64,000 nucleotides of DNA from Morchella semilibera. Lineage: Eukaryota; Ascomycota; Pezizomycetes; Pezizales; Morchellaceae. A program made the position numbers and the translations under genes. The notes under the pieces are model-generated. The model searched no databases. It was not told the DNA's origin and was given only the letters and a program-made list of their open reading frames with translations. Position 1 is the first letter of the stretch, and each line of letters opens with the position of its first letter. Location of the stretch: the NCBI GenBank assembly GCA_009192285.1, contig WBVU01000004.1, positions 2,874,001 to 2,938,000 on the forward strand, written 5' to 3'. Positions 24,253 to 34,475 of this stretch are shown here, piece by piece.

Positions 24253-26590
24253 TGTCCCGGCTTCTTGTCATCGGTTCCGAGGGTTCAGTAGTCGAAGCGC
24301 TGTTGTGATTGTTTAGGAATGATTAAGCCAGGAAGGGGTGTGCTAAAGGAGGTTGTCGTCATTTGGTTTTAGGATGTTCGATGGCGTGATGGATTTGTAA
24401 TGTAAATAGCGGAGATGATGGGGAGGAATGTGAGGTGTGGGTGTGACGGGTTTCTATGGGGTTCTATGAGCGAAAGTGTGAGTCATAGCGGACTGGTGGA
24501 GAAGGTGTGTTAAATAGCAGGGATAGAAGTTTTCCTTAGTTCTTTCTTTCTTTCCTCTCTGTCTCGTTTTCCTGTTATCTCGGTACATAGGAATCTACTC
24601 CTATCTCCAAACCAAAGCCTCTTGTATCTAAGACTCTGTCCTCTAGAAAGAGGAAGCCCATAGTATCTCTCATCGCTCTTGTTGAAGTCCATCCGGTCCT
24701 CACTTCCCCTATTCTGTGCCCTCGCGCCCTTGCCCTTGCCTTTGCCTTCGCCAGCGCCTGTGCTTGTGCCCGCCCGGTGTTACCTTTGTCTTCGTCGGTC
24801 TCCTCGTCGCTTAAGCTGTACCGCTCGGGTCCTTCTGCGTCATCATTGTCATCTTCTTCTTTGCGTCGGGTTACTCCGTCACACTAAAACGAGACCATCC
24901 TGACTCGACTGGCACAGTACGAGTTCCTCGCACCATGGTCTACCATGACCGCCCCCGCTACCAATGCATTTGATTATCAAAAGCTCCATACGGATCTCGA
25001 AGGGTTCTTTGTCGCTCACCCTCAAGTGGACCCCGCCACAACGGAGGAAGCGAAGCAAGCGTATGCCCTCCTCCAAAGAGCGCATGGAGGGATTCAGCAA
25101 TATGCCGTCGACCTCACCACCTACCATACAGAGACAGAACAAGGACGGGCCGAGTTCCATAAGGAAATCCAGGGACTACGAGTTAAAATCAAAAAGTTGC
25201 AAGAAGGAGTCAAGGGGGGTTTAGAGGAGCTCCACGACGACTTAACCAAGCCATCTAAGTCAGAAAAACTCCCCGACCCGGAGAAATCCAAGGGCGATCG
25301 CAAGACTCTCAGAACCTTCCAGAGACAACTACAGATCAAGCTCACGGCAAATCTTGATCGCTTTCCTACCTCGGCCCAACAACTCGCGTATTCTCTCTCT
25401 CGACTGGAGGGACCAGCAGCGGATCAATTTCTTGCCTATATTACGGATGAAGGAATCGCTCTTGATTCCATGGTGGAGTTTTTTGATAATTTTGGATAAT
25501 GCTTTTGGGGATCCGGATCGCGCTGCTACCGCTGCTCGCAATTTGAGAAAGATCAGGCAACGCCAACGCACCTTTTCTGAGTACTTTGCGGAGTTGCAGC
25601 GGTATGCTGCTGACTCTGAGTTCAACGAGGGGGCTAAGATCGAATGTCTTTTGGAAGGGCTTAATCAGGAGTTGATGGCCCTAATGATTAAAAATGAAAC
25701 TCCGGCGACGATTAAGGACTGTGGACTTCTCCTACAATGGTTGGATAATAAACAAAGGGCACTACAAGCCAGGATAGGGAGGTTTAGATTTCAGGTTCCT
25801 AGTGGCCCTGCTCCTCACCCCTTCGCCACTCGCCCACCTGTTGCATCAACAGCATCCCCATCGTATGAGGACCACCCCAACCACCACCGAAGAATGCTGT
25901 ACCAGCGGCCCACCCTTCCTATACTCCAGGGGGAGTCGTTCCTATAGATTTGTCTAATAGTCGTCGTCGTCTGGATCCCAGGGAAAAGGAAGCACATCGT
26001 ATGGAGAATCGTTGTTATTACTGTTCGGGAGTTGGACATTTGGTTAGGGACTGTACTCTTTCGCCCTCGGGGAGGGCAGCACCCAGGATGAGAGGGGCAT
26101 TGTTGGAAGGGAAAAAGTAAAAGAAGGAAAAGGAGGAGGACCTATCGTCGGATGAAAAGGAGTTAAAAGATTCATCCCTGGCCTAAGCGGCATAGCCCAG
26201 GGACCTCCTAAAGTTTTTTCTAAAGTGTCTATTTCAATATTTTCAGTATCAGAAGGGGAGATAGATGGGAATCAATTGATTGTAGTTTGTTCTATTTCGC
26301 AAAATAAAAAATCCATTGTACCCACCCATGCGTTGATTGATACTGGAGCGTCAGGATATGCATTCATTGATGAAGACTTTGTACGCCGCCATGAATTAAA
26401 GATGAAGAATTTAAGAACGGAGAGGGAGATTGATGTGATTGATGGAAGGCCTATTGAATCCGGGAAGGTGACTAGGAAGGTGACGTTTGAATTAGAGATT
26501 GATGGACATGTGGAGGAATGACCTTTTTTTGTTACGAAATTGGGACACTATTCGATAGTCATGGGGATACCTTGGATGAGAAAGCATGGA
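24253..26590 (+). mobile_element. Gypsy-A element, 5' part (LTR, gag, protease)
   Basis: The 631-bp LTR-A (24,253-24,883, TGTCCCGG...GTCACA) is followed directly by gag in the same orientation, starting MTAPATNAFDYQKLH near 24,945, with the retrotransposon gag core, a zinc knuckle (CYYCSGVGHLVRDC near 26,010) and an aspartic protease segment (ALIDTGASGYAFIDED near 26,330). This fixes the sense of LTR-A. The element is cut off at 26,590 by an antisense LTR-A; RT, RNase H and integrase are missing. Broken, with several breaks in gag. Confidence 0.88.
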
Positions 26591-27230
26591 TGTGACGGAG
26601 TAACCCGACGCAAAGAAGAAGATAACAATGATGACGCAGAAGGACCCGAGGAGCACAGCCGAAGCGACGAGAAGACTGATGAAGACAAAGGCAACACCGA
26701 GCAGGCACAAGCACAGGCACCGGTGAAGGCAAAGGCAAAGGCAAGGGCAAAGGCACAAGGACACAGGGCAGGGAAAGTGAGGACCAGATGGACCTCAACG
26801 AGAATGATGAGAGGTACTATGGGTTTCCTCCTTTGAGAGGACCGAGTTTTTGGTACGAAGAGCTATGGCTTAGATATAGGAGTAGATTCCTATGTACCGA
26901 GATAACAGGAAGACGAGACAGAGAGAAAAGAAAGAAAGAACTAAGGGAAACATCTATCCCCGCTATTTTAACAATATTCCTCCACCGGTTCGCTTATGAC
27001 TCAAACATCAGTTCATGGAAACCCACAGAAACCTGTTGTATTTATATCTCGTATTCCTCCCCACCATCTCCGCTAATTACATTACAAATCCATCACGCCA
27101 TCGAACCTCCTAGAATCTAATGACGACAACCTCCTTTAGCATACCCTCCTCCTCGCTTAACCATTCCTAAATAGTCACAACAGCACTTCGACTACCGAAC
27201 CCTCAGAACCGATGCCAAGACGTCGGGACA
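26591..27230 (-). mobile_element. LTR-A (antisense) abutting the truncated gypsy-A
   Basis: 640 bp from TGTGACGGAG to CGTCGGGACA. Flanks do not match (ATGGA / CAGGG), so insertion was followed by deletion or the junction is recombinant. Confidence 0.82.
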
Positions 27231-27739
27231 CAGGGTCAGGATAAGAGTGGAACGGCAATAAAGTCGGAAGCCGGGACGGGGTCAGGGTCAGCTCGGAATA
27301 TACCAGAGGCGAGGCAGGTTCAGGTTCAGGTTCAGGTTCAGGTTCAGGTTCAGGTTCAGGTTTAGGTTCAGGTTCAGGAACGAGGCGAGGACAGAAGGGC
27401 CGAAGCTAAAGTAATATATTGCTAACAGAGAGAAGACGTTGTCTAGAGAGGCAAAGACATAGGAAGAAACGAGCCCTATATATAAAACTAATCTCCCACA
27501 CTGATGACTCATACCGTAGAATCCCATAGAAATTCCTATATCCCCGTACTACCCATACTATTCCCGATAACCCTAATTCTATCCCATTACTACCCAATCC
27601 CTCCTAGCGCTTCCATTCTATTACCCAAGCTCCTTCCTAACCCGTCATTTTACTTCCAACATCGACCGATACTATCCAATAAACCTGTTCCGAAGACGCT
27701 TTAGCGGAAGGCGGGGTACAAGAAATAGGGCCATGATAT
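27231..27739 (+). mobile_element. LTR-B copy, 5'-truncated
   Basis: Aligns with the B copies at 4180 and 16,478 and ends GCCATGATA. It carries an expanded CAGGTT array. Confidence 0.65.
27315..27378. repeat. (CAGGTT)n microsatellite
   Basis: About 10-11 hexamer units with one variant (TTTAGG) inside LTR-B; the other B copies have about three units. The reverse strand translates as an Asn-Leu run, which is not a gene. Confidence 0.9.
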
Positions 27740-27881
27740 CGTCGGACTAGCATCAGACAACAGAGATTCTAGTTACGTTTAGACTGAAGTGACCCCGTTC
27801 CCTACTGCCTTTGCATTTAGCGCTTCGGACTCTGAGCTCTTTACAGTACCACTCTAGTAGCCTGGTGCAACACCCTAATAC
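27740..27881 (+). mobile_element. LTR-E 3' fragment
   Basis: From CGTCGGACTAGCATC to CACCCTAATA it matches the last 140 bp of both full LTR-E copies. It is fused directly to the LTR-B end. Confidence 0.7.
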
Positions 27882-28347
27882 AAATACTTAAAATGCTACG
27901 ACTAAAGGGCAAGAGATTGGAGGAACGAGAAAGATTGATTCAGCAAGTGTCCCGGAAGCGCTGTTGTGATTGTTTAGGTATGGTTAATCTCAAGCATCAG
28001 CAAGCTTGTCACCTTCTCCTGATGCAAATCCCTTCTCCTGACGCAAAGCCGTTCTCCTGGTGCAAACCCCTGCGCCAGGGCGCGGACGCCAAGGCTTATC
28101 GCCTGGAGGCGCCAGGAGCCCCTGGAAATGCATCCTACCACACCATCTCCTGGCGCAACCCTCTTGCCAGGGCGGAGACTCCAAGCCTTTGCGCCTGGAG
28201 CGCCTGGAGCCCTCTCCACCTGATTATTCTCCCCACCCCTCTCAAGTGTACTATTGCTCTGAGAGCACCCACCAGTGCTCTGGGAGCATTCATTAGTGCT
28301 CTGAGGGCATTCATCAGTGCTTAGAAAGCCAACTTCAAGCTAACTAT
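27882..28347. other. Spacer with reiterated words beside Plavaka
   Basis: No gene. A fragment of LTR-A (TGTCCCGG, then AAGCGCTGTTGTGATTG) lies at 27,949-27,990. TCTCCTGAYGCAAA occurs three times at 28,015-28,060, GCGCCTGGAGC twice near 28,193-28,210, and AGTGCTCTGNGNGCATTCAT in tandem at 28,256-28,320 at the edge of the Plavaka element. Confidence 0.5.
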
Positions 28348-31300
28348 TCAGCTAAATTCATTCCATGTACGCAAATCAATCCTAGTATTTACAAGCCAGT
28401 TTCCTCCATCAATTTCGAATAGGTGAGCCATTCTCAATATGCTGCAAATATTCATTACCCATACTCTATTTCTTGAGCATCTGGAGACTCTCGGAAGGCC
28501 ATGAGGGCTATCGGGAGTCCCAGAGTCCTTTGCTTCCAAAAGCTCCACCACACACAGTCTATGGGATCGCCCTCTATTATCACGAAGCTTGATTATAGCC
28601 TCTAGCCTACCCGGAAGACGTCCTCTGAGCACTCCCCAGTGCTCTTCTGATGATACCGCAACCCAAATCCAATCGTTCCTTACTCCCCGCTTTCTGAATA
28701 CTACATTTCCTGTACAGCGAAGATGATGAAACTCATATACATCTGGTCTTTGGAAAATGGGTATAGGCATCCGCAGACACCTGAACCTTTCCACACAGTA
28801 CTCACTAATGCTCTCCCAGCTTCCGGCAAAGCTCTCAAGGCATCCCGTATCTGCTGCATATTCTCTCACCAGCCTGACCAGTGTCATTCTACTCATTCTA
28901 AGCGCATCCACGATATCATCTAGTCGTTTTGATTCTCGCGATGGATTGCAGAGCTTCCATAATGGGAGTCGAGCATCGATAACAGGACCTTCGCTAGGTA
29001 ACCTTTTCCGCTCCTCGGTCTCGAGTATCTCAAGTAACTCCCGTAGGTTGTCGTGATGTCTCCAGAGGCTTTCACCACTACCCTCCGGAGTCCCGACAAT
29101 ATTTTTCAGGTTCAATATTCGTATCTCTAGTGCTAATCGTCGCCCGCCATAGTCCAGGATTTGGGTCGCCACCTCGACCTTATTCGGTGCTCTATATGCT
29201 TCTTTGATCTGGTGTATATGGGCAAGCTTGCTCATATCTGTGGAGAATATCGGAATGCTACCAAAGCGCTCCACATGCTCCCTATAATGTGATAGCAGGT
29301 GCAACTTAATGAAATTGAAGTGCGACCTTTCACGGATCTCGTGAATCTCCCGTAGGCAGTGGTCAGTGCTCTGGGAGCCTTCAGTCTGCTGTTTCAAGGC
29401 TCTCGTCCGCTCTCTTGCATCTTTCTTCGCCCGCTTGTCGGTGCAAAACTCAAGGAAGATATCCTTGTATTTGTGGAAGTCTTTGAGATATTCCTCTAGA
29501 TAGTCTAGAGTATCCCTTGTATGACTCCCATACTGCGCCATCAAATGAAAATCTATCAATGAGCGTACACATTTTAGCGCTTTCCCAAAGTCTGCCCTCA
29601 CAGCTGCGCACGGGTCCCTCAGAGCAACCGCGAGTGCCCCCAGGACAATCCGCCCAAGATTCCGCATCTCCTTTCCCTGCCATTCTGTCGTCGCCCTGTA
29701 AGGCTTATTTGGTACTGCAAGCCCAGGATATGGTGCAATCGACGACTAAGCCTGGTCGAACGCGTCCAATCGATTTTGCTTCTTGAGAAACGCCTGAACC
29801 CACTCCATCATGTATTTTAATAAGCCTAGATATATGTTGTGCAGGATATCAGGCTTGTTGAGGTCGTAGGCGTTGACCCTGGGCATATCCCAGAAAGCAT
29901 TGAAGAGTGTCTTTATGGACTTCGATACAAGGTATTGGACTGCTGATGTGTTTGCCGGGTTCCCCCTAAACTCCCTAACCCTATCCTGATAGCTTTGATG
30001 ATTGCGCTCAGGATATCGCCCAGTGCTCCCAAGGCATTGGAATTCTACCTCACATCTAGGGCAGGCGTAGTTGCTGATATTTAGCAGGGATGCATGCTCG
30101 GGTTGATCAGCAATCCAGCTGCATAGGACCGGGAAGCAGAGGCATTCGTAGCCATCCACGCAGGCCATCACCTCTCCGTCCTTGCATCTATTCAAGCTCT
30201 CGAAAATGTCATTGAGAGCTTAGTGTAGTGCCTTTTGACTCTGACGGCGGAGCAGCATATTGGCATTCGCGTTTTTCTCCAGCTTTGGAGGCATTGGGAG
30301 GAACTCCAGGAGAATTAACGAGTGCCCTGAGGGCTTGCCCCGTCCCAAGGAAACAATATTACCAATCGTTAAATAGACTGGCCAGGCCTTCTTGTCTCCA
30401 CTAAAATTTGTCAGGTGTGTACCGTCCGACGCACATATGAGAGGAATTAAGGTAAATCCTTCCGGTAGTGTATTCTGTTTTTAGGGCATTAGCGGGTGCT
30501 CTCAGAGCATTAGCGGGTGCTCTCAGGGCATTTAGGAGTTCTCACCTGTGTCTCCCACCACCAGTCTGCCGTATGCATTTCTCCATACATCCTTTCCCTT
30601 GACTCGTTATATTCCATCACCGGCGCGTACACTAAGCAACTCCTGAATGCCCGCTCGCCAAGAAGGAATCGCACAATTGTTAACGGGTCGCGGTAGTAGT
30701 ACGGGACCATCTGCCCCCCTATTTCAACCTCAGAATGTCGCCAGCTCGATTTTCCCAGATAATCATTCATTTCATCCAATCTTTGCATGAAGCCCGGGCC
30801 AGTGCTATAGGAGCACTGCCCATTGCTTACTGGGGCATGAAGAAAGAAACTTTCGATACTGCTTTGCGATGCCTTTGATAGTATGAAGTAGCGCGCAATC
30901 CGAAATTCATATGCTGAGTTGAAGGGGTGCCATGGGTCCTCAAGAAGGCTCTCAGAGCACTGGGTATACTACTTAGAGACGAACAAGCCCTCCCCCGCAC
31001 CTTCATCAATAGTTGTTGTGCAACCTCTCCCCTCATTGTCCTTCGAATCCTGCATGAAAGAGGGTTCAGATTCAAGATCTGAGTCGGCTTGCTCTCCGCA
31101 GTAGTTGCTTCCGTCTTCTGGGTCATCAGCACTATCTTGGTAGTCGTCGGGACTGGTTAACTGGCTCTCGAGCTCAAAGAAATTCGACTGTTCTATGAAC
31201 CATTCATCCGCCTTGCTGGGGTGCGCAGAGCGGAGATGCTTATCAAAACCTGCTGAAGTGCTATAACATTTGGTGCAGAAAGGACACATAGACTTCATCG

Positions 31301-31358
31301 CGCAGTGAATGCTCTGGAGGCAGTCGGGAGTGCTCTGGTGGCAGTCGTTAGTGCTCAT
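28348..31358 (-). pseudogene. Plavaka-type transposase
   Basis: Reading the minus strand in order: a C2H2 finger (CPFCTKCYSTSAGFDKHLRS) near the start; an acidic linker; EIGGQMVPYYYRDP and GEMHTADWWWETQ; a 71-nt intron (30,475-30,545); LPEGFTLIPLICASDGTHL, NFSGDKKAWPVYLTIGNI; NYACPRCEVEF; LNKPDILHNIYLGLLKYMM; and a long helical C-terminal region with HLLSHYREHVERFGSI. This is the layout of Plavaka transposases (CACTA-related cut-and-paste elements of fungi), close to full length. In-frame stops near 30,193 and 29,746, plus a discontinuity near 30,969, make it a pseudogene. A second gene lies divergently at 32,000-34,122. Confidence 0.82.
30475..30545 (-). other. Intron of the Plavaka transposase, built of motif repeats
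   Basis: On the minus strand GTGAGAACTCC...AAAAACAG separates WWWETQ from NTLPEGFTLIP, restoring the family-typical order. The intron body is a tandem of AATGCYCTGAGAGCACCCGC, the same word family found at the element edges. Confidence 0.7.
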
Positions 31359-31999
31359 GAGGTGAGTTTTTACCTTACCCCTACAGCTATCCCTGCCGTC
31401 AAGACATCAACAGCTTGTTTCTCTCACAGACTTCCAGATATCAAAAACATCACATCGGCGTACCAGCAAACACTATTGCAAACAATGCCTTCTCTGAAAG
31501 CACCCGCCACTGCCCTAGGGGCGCTCCAGACCGCCCTGAGGGCATCCCGGACTGCCCTAGGAACATTCGGCACTGCTTGCAGGTAATGGCGAATCCTGTA
31601 GAGTTCAATTGGACCCTGGGACTATGAAGATACCCCAGCATGAATCGGCAGCGCCAGGAAACCAACAACACAGTGCAGAAGCCGTTAGTGACATCATATG
31701 TTGGATATCGCATATTGGGCGAGGGTCTGGGAGGCAGGTGCCCCCAAAGCACTCGGGAGTGCTCCTAGAGCATCAAACTAGAGCCCAATCCGCACCTCTA
31801 CCACTACTCACCCCCAAATCACCACTTTCAAATCATTGCTTTCAAATCACCGCTTTCAATTCGTCGCTTCCGATTCATCACTTTCGATTCACCGCTTTCA
31901 AGTCATCGCTTTCGATTTCAAGTCATCACTTTCGATTTCAAGTCATCGCTTTCAATTCACTATTTTCAATTCACGGCTTTCAACTCATACCAATCAAGA
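31359..31999. promoter_or_regulatory. Divergent intergenic region of the Plavaka element
   Basis: It lies between the transposase (minus) and the partner gene (plus). It contains further reiterated words (GCACCCGCCACTGCCCTAGG, GCTCCAGACCGCCCTGAGGG, AAGCACTCGGGAGTGCTCC at 31,500-31,765) and a run of TTTCRATTCA / AAGTCATCGC pyrimidine-rich repeats at 31,815-31,990 just before the ATG at 32,000. Likely a bidirectional promoter; the exact signals are unknown. Confidence 0.45.
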
Positions 32000-34122
32000 T
32001 GGAGTTTACTTCCATAAATAAGGTCCAGTCCCCCAATTCTGTAAGCATCTCATCATACTCATAGCTATCTCGTATTAGGAAACTCCCAGCAACCCTCAAA
32101 GCACCACCGGCAATCCTCCGAGCACTGGTAGTAACCCCAAGGACAGTAACAGCCATAAACGCAAGGACATATACGACGTACCTTCATCCAACGACGGAAA
32201 CTGCTCCTATCCTACACCAACCAAGAAGGATGGGCCCCACGCCAAGAGGAAGAAGATATCAGGCGTTCCAAGGCCAAAACCTAAGCTAATTAGTCCTGAA
32301 CTTAGCCAGCAAAATATAGCAGCTGAGAGTGAAGTTGAAGAGACCCAACCGTCTGAGAGTTCAGATTCTGAGTTATCAAGCCTAAGTCCCCTGAGCAGCT
32401 CTGATTCAGAACCTGTCTCCTCCGCCCAGAAAGCAATCGCCCGGAAAGCAACCGCCCGGAAAACAGCCGCCAGTACCCAGAAAGCCATCACCAGTACCCA
32501 GAAAGTAACCTCAAGTGCCCAGAAAGCTACCGCTAGCACCCGGTTACGGGATTTGGAGACAGGAAGACCAGCAAAGCCCCCCTATGCTACTGAACTCCCA
32601 ATTGGTGCCCCAGAGAGATACAGTGGTGCCAGTATGGGCCAGATTGCGGAGTTATGGAATCACTAGTTAAAAAACACGTTTCCGACCCCGAAAATAACCC
32701 CTGGAGCATCAAAGTGCCGGCACAGCCGCTCAGGACTCTGGTGGGTATATGAGGGGGCAGCAGTTCAAGTTTGGGATCAATCGGACCAAAACTAATCAAA
32801 CGGTGAAGGTTTTGAGAAAGCTGACGCTGGTAACTTCTCAGGGAAAGGTAAGACTACCCGACACTTCCGGTACCTAATCGTTGATAGTCCTAATGTTGAG
32901 CCATGCTCCTTAGTGATAGATAACAATGCAGGGAAAGAGTTGGCGAGTGAAGTCGAGGCCCGGTACTAAGGAGTTATCAGGTAGGCTGACTCCGGTACTT
33001 CCCCGCTGACGAAAAACTGAGTGTATGCAGTAGCGCGATGTAACATGAGGGATTTAAAAGGCGTTGGGAACGTTGGCATTGGTGTTTGGTTTTCTTGGCG
33101 ATTATCAGGGTCTTCTGGGTTTTCCACATTTGTTGTAATGATAGTTCTTAGTCCGCGTGACATTTGCGCGGGATATAAATACAGTGTCAATCTCTGACTT
33201 TGTTGAAATCATCATCGACGAAGAAAGAGTCTTAATGATATAAAAATCTATTTCCTCTATTCTATACGCTCTTAGTGATCCTTGAAAATATCTACCTGAA
33301 CGAATCTTCGTGTTAGCATTACCCCAATCTAAACGACCTTCTATACTCGTCGGACTAGCATCGGACAGCGGAGATTTTAGTTACGTTTAGACTGAAGTGA
33401 CCCCATTCCTTTCTGCCTTTTCAGTTAGCGTTTCGGACTCTGAGCTCTTCACAGTACTACTCTAGTAGTCCGGTGCGACACCCTAATACACCCAGAAAAC
33501 CACCGCCAGTACCCAGAAAGCAACCTCCCGGAAAGCAACCTTCAGTGCCCAGAAAGCAACCGTCAGTACCCAGAAAACAAACCTCAGTGCCCCTCAACGC
33601 ATAACAAAAAGGTCCAGAATGAACCACCTTGCACAGAAGTCTAAAACCACCTTGGGCCTAGCCGGTACGAGCAAGGTCTATACTACTCTCCGCAACGACC
33701 TCACCGCGCGCATGATAGCCACAGGCTGGGTGAACAAGACCAAGTCTGGTATGGTTCAATTCAACCAGTTATGCAGCTGGCTTATAGCCACCGAGTTTAT
33801 GAAACACCTTGCCCCTATATGGAGGGGTGAAGAATGCCCTGCTAAGAAAGACCTGTCAGATGCCCTGGAGTAGCTCATCAGTGACGTTGGAACCAAGGAG
33901 AGGCGGTCTAGAGGCAATGGCATGCGCGAGTTTAGGGCCAGGGATGGCAATACCGACGAGCCTCCAGAGGAAGGGGCATCATCACAGTCCCAAGGACAAT
34001 CGCGGGTGCCCCTGGAGCAATCCCGACCCAGCATTACGGTAACTGTGGTAGACCCTGATTTTTATGGAGGCCACCACCCCAGTGTAACGCCTGAATACCT
34101 CTGGGACGACGAGGGCAATTAG
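32000..34122 (+). pseudogene. Partner gene of the Plavaka element, split by LTR-E
   Basis: From ATG 32,000 (MEFTSINKVQSPNS) a short intron (GTAAGC...TATTAG, about 38 nt) leads to a low-complexity Ser/Thr/Lys segment (SHKRKDIYDVPSSND, then SESSDSELSSLSPLSSSDSE and reiterated STQKATS). LTR-E interrupts it at 32,542-33,488; the frame resumes and gives a more conserved-looking block (VYTTLRNDLTARMIATGWVN, FNQLCSWLIATEFMKHL). One in-frame TAG (33,871) precedes an acidic tail ending at 34,122. No family recognised; a basic-acidic accessory protein of the transposon is my inference. Confidence 0.5.
32542..33488 (+). mobile_element. Solo LTR-E, exact TSD CACCC
   Basis: 947 bp, aligned end to end with the copy at 7048 (GGTTACGGG...CACCCTAATA), duplicated target CACCC at 32,537-32,541 and 33,489-33,493. 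The TATA-like GGGATATAAATAC is near 33,170. Confidence 0.85.
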
Positions 34123-34475
34123 CCAAACTTCGCGGGGACCATGACCGGACCCACCTTCAATGAGCTTTGCAGGGTAATGCTAAAGCACACCGCAATCTTC
34201 ACCCCACTTCAGGAACTGATTTTTGAAAATAACTCAACAACCAACAGAGATATCATCAAACCGACTTCAGATCCATCATCTCCATCTCAACTTGCATCTA
34301 ATCACCAACTCCTGAAATCACAGCTCTTCTTTTGCAGAAGTTGCTGTGAATTTCCGCTTTTTTTTCTGCTATTTTTTACTCCACCTTGCTGCCAAGCCAG
34401 CCTCAAACAAAAACTCTGCCAAGCCGCCCTCACCCACCCCACCTAATTCCTAGCGCCACAGCCACTAGCTTCAAC

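Noticed and set aside
24679-24903. Recurring 60-100 codon frames in LTR-A copies (LPLPLPSPVPVLVPARC-type, and MDLNENDERYYGF-type on the other strand)
   Set aside because: They recur because the LTR recurs. They translate GGCAAA-type hexamer repeats, lack domains and do not keep a constant end, so I treat them as chance frames.
27288-27527. Asn-Leu repeat protein frame
   Set aside because: It is only the reverse-strand translation of the CAGGTT microsatellite.
27883-27948. Possible coding fragment MLRLKGKRLEERERLIQQ
   Set aside because: Too short, with no recognisable neighbour; it resembles a generic charged helix.
28015-28060. Possible CRISPR-like array from evenly spaced TCTCCTGAYGCAAA repeats
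   Set aside because: Only three imperfect units of about 20 bp without spacers, in a eukaryotic context.
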